Shown piece by piece: positions 52,967 to 61,505 of a stretch of DNA of 64,000 nt. Every line of letters starts with the position of its first letter. The stretch's first letter is position 1. A model generated the notes under the pieces. That model saw only the letters and a program-made list of their open reading frames with translations. It made no database searches and was not told where the DNA came from. The stretch spans positions 27,200-91,199 of the forward strand of contig NZ_SSDJ01000141.1 of the NCBI RefSeq assembly GCF_004794465.1, read 5' to 3'. A program made the position numbers and the translations under genes. This DNA comes from Microbacterium sp. K24 (GTDB taxonomy: Bacteria > Actinomycetota > Actinomycetes > Actinomycetales > Microbacteriaceae).

Positions 52967-53009
52967 TATTGCACACGACACCCGGAAGATGTTGCACGGA
53001 TGTTGCACG
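52967..53009 (+). promoter_or_regulatory. Right arm-type integrase/excisionase sites
   Basis: TATTGCACA (52967-52975), TGTTGCACG (52990-52998) and TGTTGCACG (53001-53009) lie just left of attR; the last two are 11 bp apart. They repeat the motif pair seen beside attL. They are candidate arm sites for integrase or excisionase binding. Confidence 0.6.
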
Positions 53010-53021
53010 CACTCCCCCGGA

Positions 53022-53077
53022 CACGAAAAAACCCCCGGAAAACCGGGGGTTTGTCTGTGCGCGATACTGGGATCGAA
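53022..53077. repeat. Right attachment site (attR) within the intact tRNA-Val gene
   Basis: The 56-bp repeat starts at CACGAAAAAA and ends inside the T arm of tRNA-Val (ATCGAA). It contains the last 20 nt of the tRNA and its terminator. One base differs from attL. The intact tRNA continues to 53129, so integration restored the gene. Confidence 0.9.
53026..53052 (-). terminator. tRNA-Val terminator inside attR
   Basis: On the reverse strand AACCCCCGG pairs with CCGGGGGTT around a 4-nt loop, followed by six T. It lies directly after the tRNA-Val 3' end. The displaced copy is in attL. Confidence 0.8.
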
Positions 53078-53129
53078 CCAGTGACCTCTTCCGTGTCAGG
53101 GAAGCGCGCTACCGCTGCGCCAATCGCGC
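53058..53129 (-). tRNA. tRNA-Val(GAC)
   Basis: 72-nt cloverleaf on the reverse strand: acceptor GCGCGAT/ATCGCGC, anticodon arm CTTCC-CTGACAC-GGAAG with anticodon GAC, T arm with GTTCGATCC, discriminator A, no encoded CCA. Its 3' end is the attachment core of the integrated element and is restored by it. Confidence 0.93.
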
Positions 53130-53160
53130 CTGTACAGGCTTTTCAGTTTTGTCTGCGACG

Positions 53161-53231
53161 AGGTGGCGACGGGATTCGAACCCGTGTAAACGGCTTTGCA
53201 GGCCGGTGCCTAGCCGCTCGGCCACGCCACC
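53161..53231 (-). tRNA. tRNA-Cys(GCA)
   Basis: 71-nt cloverleaf: acceptor GGTGGCG/CGCCACC, anticodon loop CTGCAAA giving GCA, T arm with GGTTCGAATCC, discriminator T. It belongs to a reverse-strand cluster of Val, Cys and Gly tRNAs. Confidence 0.93.
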
Positions 53232-53284
53232 GTGTGGATTGACCCCACGTGCTTCGAGTCTCCGAGAGAAACTCACTGCACTCG

Positions 53285-53356
53285 AGCGGATGACGAGATT
53301 CGAACTCGCGACCCTCACCTTGGCAAGGTGATGCGCTACCACTGCGCTACATCCGC
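53285..53356 (-). tRNA. tRNA-Gly(GCC)
   Basis: 72-nt cloverleaf: acceptor GCGGAT/ATCCGC, anticodon stem TCACC/GGTGA with loop TTGCCAA giving GCC, T arm GTTCGAATC, discriminator T. Likely first transcribed gene of the Gly-Cys-Val cluster. Confidence 0.93.
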
Positions 53357-53506
53357 ATTCGTTCCCGGTTGACCCGGGCACTCATGAAACATTAGCCGAT
53401 GATCGGCGAGTGTCCAAACCGGAATCGAATCCCGCGCGTGTCCGCCGGAGTGGTCCTCGCGGCCGTCGAGCGTCGGGTAGTATCTGTTGACGTACCCCAC
53501 AGGTAT

Positions 53507-53579
53507 GGGCGATTGGCGCAGTTGGTAGCGCGCTTCCTTCACACGGAAGAGGTCATCGGTTCGAGTCCGGTATCGCCCA
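53507..53579 (+). tRNA. tRNA-Val(CAC)
   Basis: 73-nt cloverleaf on the forward strand: acceptor GGGCGAT/ATCGCCC, anticodon stem CTTCC/GGAAG with loop TTCACAC giving CAC, T arm GGTTCGAGTCC, discriminator A. The next three bases are CCA, which may be an encoded tail. It is divergent from the other three tRNAs. Confidence 0.92.
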
Positions 53580-53702
53580 CCACATCACTCCACCGCACGC
53601 GATGGATCTGCGCCGCTCCTCATGTCAACACCCTTGAGCGACATCTCCGCACGTCATAGGACTGACTCGACATGCACGACGTCGCGAGTAGAGGAGCAAC
53701 CC

Positions 53703-53861
53703 ATGAGCAGCACCGAAGGCCGCCCCGTGAAGGACAGCGACTACACCGGACCGGATGACGACATCGCCTCGGGCAATCTCTCCGACGAGGACTTCGCACG
53801 CCCGAAGGAGTCCTCGCCGCGTCCTGTGGGCGACGAGGAGCCGGACGAAGACGGCTCCTGA
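53703..53861 (+). CDS. Small acidic hypothetical protein
   Basis: 52-residue highly acidic protein (DYTGPDDDIASGNLSDEDFARP) with GGAG about 7 nt before the ATG. Probably intrinsically disordered. No family recognised. Translation start is chosen by the ribosome site. Confidence 0.6.
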   Translation: MSSTEGRPVKDSDYTGPDDDIASGNLSDEDFARPKESSPRPVGDEEPDEDGS

Positions 53862-53889
53862 TTCCGAGGCCCCGCGGTGAGGTGGGCGC

Positions 53890-54972
53890 TCAGTCCACCG
53901 GGATCCTGATCACCTGATCGTCATCCTCCCCCGGGTCTCCTCGTCCGTCCGTATTGTTCGTGAGAACCCAGACCGCCCCGTCCGGCGCGCGCACCACGTC
54001 GCGGAGTCGGCCGTGTTCGTCGACGAGATGCTCGCGCGACGCGCCGAGATCGTCGAGCGGAACCTCGCGGAGGCGCTCACCCCTGAGGTTCGCGATGAGC
54101 ACCGCTCCGCCGACGATCGCGATCCCGCTCGGGCTGGCGTCATCGGGACTCCACTGCTGCACGGGGTCGATGAATCCGTCCCGATCCGCCTGGCCTTCGA
54201 CCTCCGGCCAGCCGTAGTTGCCGCCGGGCTCGATGACGTTGAGCTCATCCCAGGTGTCCTGACCGAACTCGCTGGCGTAGAGCGTGCCCTCGTCGTCCCA
54301 GGCGAGCCCCTGCGGATTGCGATGACCGTAGCTGTACACGAGCGAGCCGCCGATGGGATTGTCCGCGGGCACGTCGCCTTCCGGAGTGAGCCGCAGGATC
54401 TTTCCCGAGAGCGAGTCGAGATCCTGGGCTCTCGACGGCTCCCCCGCGTCGCCCACCGTGGCGTAGAGCATCCCGTCCGGACCGAAGGCGATTCGTCCAC
54501 CGTTGTGATTGCCGGCGGCCTCGATGCCCGAGAGGACGTGCTCCGCCTCTCCCAGCCCGAGGCTCCCTGGGGCACCGGTGAGCTCGAACCGCTCGATGCG
54601 ATTCTCATCGGCACCGGTCGAGTACGCGTACAGGTAGTCGTCCTGCACGGAGATCCCCAGCAAACCCCCTTCTCCCCGCGGCGCGACGCCGTCGACGACG
54701 CCGACCTCCCGCACCTCGCCGCCGTCGGTGAGTTCGAGGATCCGCGCCGAATCCCGCTCGCTGATCAATGCCACGTCGTCGTAGAAGGCGATCGACCACG
54801 GCGCGTCGAGGTCGCTCGCCACGACCGATGTCTCGTCCGGCGCCAGGGGCGAGGCGCTGCTCGTCGCGCTCGGCGATCGAGACGGGGCGGGCGACGCCGC
54901 GCACGCCACCAGCGCGATGAGAGCGGATGCCGTCGCCGCCGCGACCACGCCCCGCCGTGTCCACGCTCTCAT
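53890..54972 (-). CDS. PQQ-dependent sugar dehydrogenase-like lipoprotein
   Basis: 360-residue six-bladed beta-propeller of the glucose/sorbosone dehydrogenase (soluble GDH) family, predicted lipoprotein with VVAAATASALIALVAC lipobox (LVAC near residue 24). Signature segments are APRGEGGLLGISV, AAGNHNGGRIAFGPDGMLYATVGD, YSYGHRNPQGLAWDDEGTLYASE and EPGGNYGWPEVEG. Whether it binds PQQ or acts as a carbohydrate-binding protein is unknown. The ATG at 54972 has GGGAGAG upstream. Confidence 0.9.
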   Translation of the reverse strand: MRAWTRRGVVAAATASALIALVACAASPAPSRSPSATSSASPLAPDETSVVASDLDAPWSIAFYDDVALISERDSARILELTDGGEVREVGVVDGVAPRGEGGLLGISVQDDYLYAYSTGADENRIERFELTGAPGSLGLGEAEHVLSGIEAAGNHNGGRIAFGPDGMLYATVGDAGEPSRAQDLDSLSGKILRLTPEGDVPADNPIGGSLVYSYGHRNPQGLAWDDEGTLYASEFGQDTWDELNVIEPGGNYGWPEVEGQADRDGFIDPVQQWSPDDASPSGIAIVGGAVLIANLRGERLREVPLDDLGASREHLVDEHGRLRDVVRAPDGAVWVLTNNTDGRGDPGEDDDQVIRIPVD

Positions 54973-55093
54973 GCGCTCTCCCTTCGTCCGCTCGCCTCTC
55001 TCCGACACTAAGCGGCCACTCCGCCCGCCGGAACCCTCGACCCCGATTGCTCCCTGTGCGACGGTGTCCGAGGTCCCACGTATCGTTCCTGCC

Positions 55094-55519
55094 GTGCCGA
55101 CGCTCCGTGACCTCCCAGGGCCCTGCCACCTCTGCGGTGGTCGCTCCGGCTCGCGCATCGGCAGCGCCTGGATCTGCGCCGCGTGCGGCTGGCGATACGG
55201 CGACGTGCCCGACAGCGATCTCCCGCTGCCGCAGATCGAGGTCGTCTACTACCTGCGATACGACCGCCGGGTGAAGATCGGCACGAGCAGACGTCCCCGG
55301 CAACGGCTCGCCAGCATCCGGCATGACGAGCTCCTCGCGTTCGAACGCGGCGGCCGACCCATCGAGCAGCAGCGGCACCGCGAATACGCCGGCATCCGAG
55401 AAGGCGGCGAATGGTTCACCCTGACGGACGACCTGCGCACCCACATCTCCGGTCTCCGCGCGGCGGGCGAACCATGGCAGCTCTACGCACGCTGGCTGAG
55501 CGAGGCTCTGCGCGGGTGA
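55094..55519 (+). CDS. GIY-YIG/T5orf172-like protein with zinc ribbon
   Basis: 141-residue protein. An N-terminal zinc ribbon (GPCHLCGGRSG, ICAACGWRY) is followed by a T5orf172/MUG113-type GIY-YIG-like domain (VVYYLRYDRRVKIGTSRRPRQRLASI) with conserved VKIG and Arg residues. Such domains are predicted nucleases. The GTG start at 55094 is chosen just before the first Cys pair. It diverges from the dehydrogenase gene. Confidence 0.72.
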   Translation: MPTLRDLPGPCHLCGGRSGSRIGSAWICAACGWRYGDVPDSDLPLPQIEVVYYLRYDRRVKIGTSRRPRQRLASIRHDELLAFERGGRPIEQQRHREYAGIREGGEWFTLTDDLRTHISGLRAAGEPWQLYARWLSEALRG

Positions 55520-55567
55520 GAGCCGCCGCGTAGGCTTTTCTGACGACAGCCGGAGGAGGACGCATTC

Positions 55568-56047
55568 ATGGAACAGAAGAACGAACGAGGAATCTCTCGA
55601 CGCAGTGTGGTCGCTGCGGCAGCTTGGTCGACGCCCCTCGTCGCGTTGGCGATCGCAACCCCGCTCGCGGCCGCGAGTACGGCTGGCGGCACTCTGTTCG
55701 TGACCGGCAACGCTTTCGGCGGCGCAGGCATCTTCCTCAACGGCTCGAACTACAACGGAGCCGGGGCGAGCGGAGATTACCCGCCCGGTTCGGTCACGCT
55801 GACGTTCGTCCTCCCCCCGGGTGTGAATTTCACCGTCTCGGCGCCGGGATCGTGGCTGGTCACGGAATCGGGGAACACGGTCTCCATCTCGAACGGAGTC
55901 GCGTTGACGCCGCAGGAGACGGGCGACCTCGGCGCCTTCTCCATCACGGGCGACTTCCCTCAGGGAAGCACCTACACCGTGACATCGTCACCGGCCGGAC
56001 TCGATGTGCAGTACGTCGGCAACGTCGGGGGCGGAGTCTTCGCCTGA
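55568..56047 (+). CDS. Tat-exported hypothetical protein
   Basis: 159-residue secreted protein. The N-terminus shows a twin-arginine signal (ISRRSVVAAAAWSTPLVALAI) with a cleavage-like LAAAS near residue 36. The mature part is Gly/Ser/Thr-rich, beta-sheet-rich (GSNYNGAGASGDYPPGSVTLTF), with no known domain. Shine-Dalgarno CGGAGGAGG lies before the ATG. Likely a surface or extracellular protein of unknown role. Confidence 0.75.
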   Translation: MEQKNERGISRRSVVAAAAWSTPLVALAIATPLAAASTAGGTLFVTGNAFGGAGIFLNGSNYNGAGASGDYPPGSVTLTFVLPPGVNFTVSAPGSWLVTESGNTVSISNGVALTPQETGDLGAFSITGDFPQGSTYTVTSSPAGLDVQYVGNVGGGVFA

Positions 56048-56301
56048 GCATGGAAACCCGTGAACGCCGAGCATCGGGCCGCCTCACGCTGAGAAGCGAC
56101 CGGATGGTCTGCGGGACGGCGGTCGCACGGTGACGTCCCCCGATTCGGATTGCCGCCCGCTCGCGGCTGAGTCCCAGACCACCCTGCTACGGTGAGAGAG
56201 CCGGCAGCTCGCCGGCGTCAGGGAAGACTTCTTGTCGACCAACGGGCCGTCTCGGCCATTTCGTTCTCCGTCGCCTCCTCTGTGCGAGTCCGAGGAGAGC
56301 C

Positions 56302-57465
56302 ATGTCTCACCCAGCCCTGCCCGTCGATCCGACCGTCACGTCCGCGCACGCGTGGGCCGAGCCCATCCCGCTGCCCGCCGGCACGACCGCGGTGATCTAC
56401 TGCGAGGGCCAGTTCGGTGAGCAGGACGGCAAGACGGCCAACGGATTGGTCCGTCACTCCGAGAAGTACGACATCCTCAGCGTCATCGACAGCACTCATG
56501 CGGGCGCGGATGCCGGGATGTTGCTCGACGGCGCGGCCGTCGGCATCCCGATCCTCGACGGCCTCACGTCGGCGATCGCGCACGCCGGATTCGTCCCCGA
56601 CTACCTGATCTGCGGCGTGGCGCCGGCCGACGGCCTGCTCTCCGCAGACCAGCGCACGGTGCTGCTCGACGGGATCGCCCGCGGGATGCACATCATCAAC
56701 GGCCTGCACGAGTTCCTGACGGATGACGCGGAGTTCGTCGCGGCGAGCCTGCTCGCCGGCGTCACGATCACCGACATCCGTCGCCCGAAGGAGAAGAAGG
56801 ACCTCCACCTCTTCTCGGGGCGCATCTTCGACGTCACCTGCCCGCGCATCGCCATCCTCGGCACCGACGGCGCGATCGGCAAGCGCACGACCGCGACTCT
56901 GCTCGTCCGCGCGCTGAACGACGCCGGCATCCACGCCGTGATGGTGGGCACCGGACAGACCACGATCATCCAGGGCGGCAAGTACGGCGTGGCGCTCGAC
57001 GCGCTCGTGCCGCAGTTCTGCTCGGGCGAGGTCGAGAACCAGGTCGTCGCAGCTTTCGAGGGCGAGGATCCCGACGTCATCATCGTCGAGGGTCAGGGCG
57101 CGCTCAGCCACCCGGCCTACATCACGTCGGCGCACATCCTCCGCGGCAGCCAGCCCGCCGGAGTCATCGTGCAGCACGCCCCCGGGCGCACGGTTCTCGG
57201 CGACTTCCCGATGGTGGCCATGCCCACCGTCGAGAGCGAGGTCGCCCTGATCGAAGGCTTCGCAGACACCCGCGTGATCGGCGTCACGGTGAACCACGAG
57301 AACCTCTCGGCGGATCAACTGGGCACGGCGATCGACGAGATCGAGCTGAGCCTGGGCCTCCCGGCCACCGACCCGCTGACGAGACCGCTCTCCGAGCTCG
57401 TCGAGATGGTGCTGCAGGCGTTCCCCGCTCTCAGCCCGCTGCAGCCCACCCGTAGCGGCGTGTGA
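56302..57465 (+). CDS. DUF1611 P-loop protein (DgcN-like)
   Basis: 387-residue DUF1611 protein. The N-terminal Rossmann-like half shows CEGQFGEQDGKTANGLVRHS and DSTHAGADAGMLLDG. The P-loop half has FDVTCPRIAILGTDGAIGKRTTATLL and the acidic IIVEGQGALSHPAYI. DgcN, a D-glutamate N-acyltransferase of a D-Glu catabolic path, belongs to this family; no DgcA partner lies next to it, so the function is not fixed. GAGGAGAG stands before the ATG. Its 3' end overlaps the MazF-like gene by 35 nt. Confidence 0.85.
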   Translation: MSHPALPVDPTVTSAHAWAEPIPLPAGTTAVIYCEGQFGEQDGKTANGLVRHSEKYDILSVIDSTHAGADAGMLLDGAAVGIPILDGLTSAIAHAGFVPDYLICGVAPADGLLSADQRTVLLDGIARGMHIINGLHEFLTDDAEFVAASLLAGVTITDIRRPKEKKDLHLFSGRIFDVTCPRIAILGTDGAIGKRTTATLLVRALNDAGIHAVMVGTGQTTIIQGGKYGVALDALVPQFCSGEVENQVVAAFEGEDPDVIIVEGQGALSHPAYITSAHILRGSQPAGVIVQHAPGRTVLGDFPMVAMPTVESEVALIEGFADTRVIGVTVNHENLSADQLGTAIDEIELSLGLPATDPLTRPLSELVEMVLQAFPALSPLQPTRSGV

Positions 57466-58015
57466 GCGCACCTGCGACCCTGTCGTAGAGCCTGCGATCG
57501 AGCACGGCGGCCTCCCTCCGGAGGCCGTCCTCGTGCACGCTGTAGAGCTGCTCGATGTCGACCCAGGATTCTCGTCCCTGCGAGTCCCAGGCTCCTGACC
57601 CGATCGTGAGGAAGTCGCGGTCGCCGTCGTGGGCCTTGCTCGTCATACGGACCGCGTAGACCCGATCCGCCGACTCCCGGCCGATGACGAGCACCGGTCG
57701 ATCCTTGCCGCGGCCGTCGTTCTCCTCGTACGGCACCCAGGTCCAGACGATCTCCCCGGCATCCGGTGCGCCGTCGCGCTCCGGCGCGTAGGCGACCTGC
57801 AGGCGCTCGATGCGATCCGGGTCGATGCGGATCGTCGCCGTCCCGCTGCCGCTCCCCCGATCGTCGTGCCCGGCGCCCGCCTGCGACGTGGCGGAGGGCC
57901 GCAGACGCGCGACCGGGCCCCTCGGACGAGCTGTCGTCCGAGGGGCCCGGTTCGATCCCAGCGCGTTCTTCAGGATCTTCGCGAGTGCTGCCAGGATGCC
58001 GTCGGTGTTGCTCAC
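57431..58015 (-). CDS. PemK/MazF-family protein without adjacent antitoxin
   Basis: 194-residue protein. Residues 1-80 are a basic, disordered extension, and 85-190 form a PemK/MazF-like SH3 fold: GEIVWTWVPYEENDGRGKDRPVLVIGRES and SWVDIEQLYSVHEDGLRREAAVLDRR. No small antitoxin gene is adjacent on either side; its neighbours are amtB and a DUF1611 gene. It may be a solitary MazF-fold protein used for another role, or its antitoxin lies elsewhere. Confidence 0.78.
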   Translation of the reverse strand: MSNTDGILAALAKILKNALGSNRAPRTTARPRGPVARLRPSATSQAGAGHDDRGSGSGTATIRIDPDRIERLQVAYAPERDGAPDAGEIVWTWVPYEENDGRGKDRPVLVIGRESADRVYAVRMTSKAHDGDRDFLTIGSGAWDSQGRESWVDIEQLYSVHEDGLRREAAVLDRRLYDRVAGALTRRYGWAAAG

Positions 58016-58034
58016 ACGGTCACCCTAACCGCTG

Positions 58035-59273
58035 TCACGCGTCGGTGAGCGCGTAGCCCTCCTCGCCGTGGACGACCGAGTCGACACCGGCGATCTCGTC
58101 TTCGTTCGTGACACGGAAGCCGATGGTCTTCTCGATCGCGAAGCCGATGATGAAGGCGACCACGAAGGAGTAGATCAGCACGCCGAACGCGGCGATCACC
58201 TGAACGGCGAGCTGACGAGCGTCACCGCCGACGAACAGGCCGGTGTCGGTGGCGAAGAAGCCGAGGTACAGCGTTCCGATGACACCGCCGACGAGGTGGA
58301 TGCCGACCACATCGAGCGAGTCGTCGAAGCCGAGGCGGAACTTCAGCTCGACCGCGAGAGCGCAGACGATACCGGCGACCGCACCCAGCAGCAGAGCCCA
58401 ACCCGGCGTCAGGTTGGCGCAGGCGGGGGTGATGGCGACGAGACCCGCGACCGCACCGGAGGCGGCACCGACCGAGGTGGGCTTGCCGTCCTTGATCTTC
58501 TCGATCAGGATCCAGCCGAGGATGGCCGCAGCCGTGGCGCCGAGGGTGTTGAGCCCGATGAGCCCGACACCGCCCATGTCCTCTGCGAGCCACTCCGCAC
58601 CGGCGTTGAAGCCGAACCAGCCGAACCACAGCAGGGCAGCGCCGAGCAGCGTCAGCGGCACGTTGTGCGGCTTGAGGATGCCCTTCTGGAAGCCGATGCG
58701 CTTGCCCAGGACGATCGCCAGGGCCAGGGCCGCAGCACCCGCGTTGATGTGCACCGCGGTACCACCGGCGTAGTCGATGACGCCGATACCGCTGTCCTCG
58801 CCGAAGAGCGTGGTGCCGAGGTTCATGATCCAACCGCCGCCCCAGACCCATGCGGCGACCGGGAAGTAGCCGACGGTGGCGAAGACGCCGGCGAAGATCA
58901 GCCAGCTGCCGAACTTCGCGCGGTCGGCGATGGCGCCGGAGATCAGTGCGACCGTGATGACCGCGAAGGTGGCGCCGTAGGCGACACCGAGCAGGGCGAC
59001 GTTCGAGCCCTCACCCGAGGCGAGGCTCGAGAGGCCGAAGTCGGCGAACGGGTTGCCGGCGAAGGCGGTCGGGCTGTCGACGGCGCTCATCGAGAAGCCG
59101 AAGAGAATCCACAGCACGGCGACAAGGCCGATCGAGCCGAAGCTCATCATCATCATGCTGACGACGCTCTTCGCCTTGACGAGACCGCCGTAGAAGAAGG
59201 CGACGCCAGGCGTCATGAGCAGAACCAGCGCTGTCGCGGTGATCGCCCACGAGATGTTGCCGGGAGCATCCAT
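58035..59273 (-). CDS. amtB: Ammonium transporter Amt
   Basis: 412-residue 11-TM ammonium channel. Signatures include VAFFYGGLVKAKSVVSMMMMSFG, GIGVIDYAGGTAVHINAGAAALA (twin-His partner region) and VHLVGGVIGTLYLGFF-like His segment (GIHLVGGVIGTLYLG). No glnK or glnD gene is adjacent, unlike the usual amtB-glnK-glnD order. The upstream gap contains an AACCTCAC / GTGAGGTT inverted pair at 59279-59286 and 59338-59345, which may be an operator. It ends 20 nt before the MazF-like gene start. Confidence 0.95.
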   Translation of the reverse strand: MDAPGNISWAITATALVLLMTPGVAFFYGGLVKAKSVVSMMMMSFGSIGLVAVLWILFGFSMSAVDSPTAFAGNPFADFGLSSLASGEGSNVALLGVAYGATFAVITVALISGAIADRAKFGSWLIFAGVFATVGYFPVAAWVWGGGWIMNLGTTLFGEDSGIGVIDYAGGTAVHINAGAAALALAIVLGKRIGFQKGILKPHNVPLTLLGAALLWFGWFGFNAGAEWLAEDMGGVGLIGLNTLGATAAAILGWILIEKIKDGKPTSVGAASGAVAGLVAITPACANLTPGWALLLGAVAGIVCALAVELKFRLGFDDSLDVVGIHLVGGVIGTLYLGFFATDTGLFVGGDARQLAVQVIAAFGVLIYSFVVAFIIGFAIEKTIGFRVTNEDEIAGVDSVVHGEEGYALTDA

Positions 59274-59407
59274 AGGAAAACCTCACATCCGAAGTAATTG
59301 AGAGCTTCAGTGTGACGACGCGCGGTTTCGCGCATGGGTGAGGTTTGTTTCGTGACTGTTACAGGAGGGCCCTGGGTGTGAACATCGCGTTACACGGGCC
59401 TGCGGGG

Positions 59408-60448
59408 TCACGCAGAATGCGTCAGCGCGTTCAGTCGCGAGATGGCGCGCAGGTACTTCTTGCGGTATCCGCCGGCGAGCATCTCGTCGGAGAAGACCGA
59501 GTCCAGGCCGAGGCCCGTGGCGATGATCGGGATCTGCGCGTCGTACACGCGATCCACGAACGCGACGAAGCGCAGCGCCTCGGACTGGTCGGTCAGTTGA
59601 CGCACGTCGCGGAGACCCACCTGGGTGAGTCCGTCGATCACGCGGATGTACCGCGACGGGTGCACCTGCGCCAGGTGACGGATCAGGTCGTCGAACCCGT
59701 CGTCGGATGCCGTGCCGGAGGCTCCCGCCGTCTCGCGCGCGGCGTCGTAGGCGTCGGCGTCGAGCACGACGGCGTGTCCGTCGAGAGCGCGCTGCCGGAA
59801 GTCCACCCCGTCGATGCGGATCGTCTGGAAGCTGTCCGACATCGCATGGATCTCGCGGAGGAAGTCCTGAGCGGCGAAGCGCCCTTCGCCGAGAGCGTTC
59901 GGCGGGGTGTTGGATGTCGCCGCCAGGCGCGTCCCGGTGGGGACGAGCTCTCCGAGCAGACGCGTCATGACCATGGTGTCGCCCGGGTCGTCGAGTTCGA
60001 ACTCGTCGATGCAGAGGAGATCAGCGCCCTTGAGCAGGTCGACGGTGTTCTTGTATCCGAGCGCCCCGACCAGCGCCGTGTACTCGATGAACGAGCCGAA
60101 GTACTTCCTGCGGGCGGGCATCGCGTGATAGATCGACGCGAGCAGGTGGGTCTTGCCGACGCCGAAGCCGCCGTCGAGGTAGACGCCCGGCTTGACCTCG
60201 GGCTCCTTCTTTCCGCGGCTGAAGAACCCGCCGCGCTTCACCGGACCTCCGCGACCCGCGAAGCGGATGAGCGTCTCCTTGGCCTCCTCCTGCGAGGGAT
60301 AGGCGGGATCGGCGCGGTAGCTCTCGAAGGTCGCGGTGTCGAACTGCGGCGGCGGCACCAGACTCGCGAGCATCTCGGGTCCGCTGACGGCGGGCTGACG
60401 CTCGGTGAGGTGCACGATTCCCGTGCGGCTGGTGGTCTCGGTCATCAC
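59408..60448 (-). CDS. zapE: Cell division protein ZapE (AFG1-type ATPase)
   Basis: 346-residue P-loop ATPase of the AFG1/LACE1/ZapE family, which in proteobacteria regulates Z-ring constriction. Walker A is [16 protein letters not shown], Walker B is [22 protein letters not shown], with [20 protein letters not shown] and [15 protein letters not shown] segments of the family. It is divergent from the rhodanese gene by 144 bp. Confidence 0.92.
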   Translation of the reverse strand: MMTETTSRTGIVHLTERQPAVSGPEMLASLVPPPQFDTATFESYRADPAYPSQEEAKETLIRFAGRGGPVKRGGFFSRGKKEPEVKPGVYLDGGFGVGKTHLLASIYHAMPARRKYFGSFIEYTALVGALGYKNTVDLLKGADLLCIDEFELDDPGDTMVMTRLLGELVPTGTRLAATSNTPPNALGEGRFAAQDFLREIHAMSDSFQTIRIDGVDFRQRALDGHAVVLDADAYDAARETAGASGTASDDGFDDLIRHLAQVHPSRYIRVIDGLTQVGLRDVRQLTDQSEALRFVAFVDRVYDAQIPIIATGLGLDSVFSDEMLAGGYRKKYLRAISRLNALTHSA

Positions 60449-60592
60449 GGTCCTGAATCAGGCACGGGCCTGTGTCGAAGTCTTACGAATCGGGAGACGG
60501 GCACCCGAAGGGGATCTATCGTCGAAAGGGACGCCTCAACACTACGCCGTCCGCACCTGCCCGCTCGTCCGCTCAACGCTTCGGAGATCCCC

Positions 60593-61486
60593 ATGGCCAT
60601 CGAGATCGATTCCTCCTCCCCCAAGTTCGCCGAGTACGCCGAACCCGGTCGCCTGGTGACGACCGAATGGCTCGCGGAGCGGCTCGGAACGCCGGGTCTC
60701 GTCGTGGTCGAATCCGACGAGGACGTCCTGCTCTATGAGACTGGCCACATCCCCGGCGCGGTGAAGGTCGACTGGCACACCGAGCTCAACGACCCGGTCG
60801 TGCGCGACTACGTCGACGGCGAGGGATTCGCCGCCCTCCTGAGCCGCAAGGGCATCTCCCGCGACGACACCGTGGTGATCTACGGGGACAAGAACAACTG
60901 GTGGGCCGCCTACGCGCTCTGGGTGTTCTCCCTCTTCGGTCACGAGGACGTGCGCCTGCTCGACGGCGGACGCGATCGCTGGATCTCGGAGGGGCGCGAG
61001 CTCACCCGAGACGCGACGAACCGTCCCGAGACGGAGTACCCGATCGTCGAGCGCGACGACTCGATCATCCGGGCGTACAAGGAGGACGTGCTCGACCACA
61101 TCGGCAACCCGCTGATCGACGTGCGCTCCCCCGAGGAGTACAGCGGTGAGCGCACGACCGCTCCCGCCTACCCGGAGGAGGGCACGCTGCGCGCCGGCCA
61201 CATCCCCACCGCGCAGAGCGTGCCGTGGGCCAAGGCGGTCGCCGAGGACGGCGGCTTCAAGAGCCGCGCAGAGCTCGATGCCATCTACCGCGACGGTGCC
61301 GGGCTGAAGGACGGCGACGACGTCGTGGCCTACTGCCGCATCGGTGAGCGGTCCAGCCACACCTGGTTCGTGCTCAAGCACCTGCTCGGCTTCGAGAACG
61401 TGCGCAACTACGACGGTTCCTGGACCGAGTGGGGCAGCGCCGTGCGCGTCCCGATCGTCACGGGAGCCGAGCCCGGCTCGCTCTGA
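60593..61486 (+). CDS. Tandem-domain rhodanese sulfurtransferase
   Basis: 297-residue rhodanese-like sulfurtransferase with two domains. The first is the inactive-type N-terminal domain ([20 protein letters not shown]), and the second carries the active-site loop [20 protein letters not shown] near residue 240 with the catalytic Cys. [24 protein letters not shown] is typical of thiosulfate sulfurtransferases. The SufE-like gene follows 19 nt later, suggesting sulfur relay. GGAGA lies before the ATG; the longer frame upstream is a shadow. Confidence 0.92.
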   Translation: MAIEIDSSSPKFAEYAEPGRLVTTEWLAERLGTPGLVVVESDEDVLLYETGHIPGAVKVDWHTELNDPVVRDYVDGEGFAALLSRKGISRDDTVVIYGDKNNWWAAYALWVFSLFGHEDVRLLDGGRDRWISEGRELTRDATNRPETEYPIVERDDSIIRAYKEDVLDHIGNPLIDVRSPEEYSGERTTAPAYPEEGTLRAGHIPTAQSVPWAKAVAEDGGFKSRAELDAIYRDGAGLKDGDDVVAYCRIGERSSHTWFVLKHLLGFENVRNYDGSWTEWGSAVRVPIVTGAEPGSL

Positions 61487-61505
61487 CCGTGTGAGAATGG
61501 CAGGG

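Larger units (their letters stand above)
36704..53077. mobile_element. Integrated prophage-derived element in tRNA-Val(GAC), about 16.4 kb
   Basis: The element is bounded by 56-bp direct repeats with one mismatch, at 36704-36759 and 53022-53077. The right copy includes the 3' end of an intact tRNA-Val and its terminator. Inside are a tyrosine integrase at the left edge, an excisionase-like gene, a phage repressor-like gene, a RecA-fold helicase, WhiB, HNH, scaffold-like, tail chaperone-like, tape measure and tail fibre-like genes. No recognisable terminase, portal, capsid, tail tube or lysis genes were found, and two genes carry frameshifts. It is best described as a defective prophage or a reduced satellite-like element. 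Confidence 0.9.
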
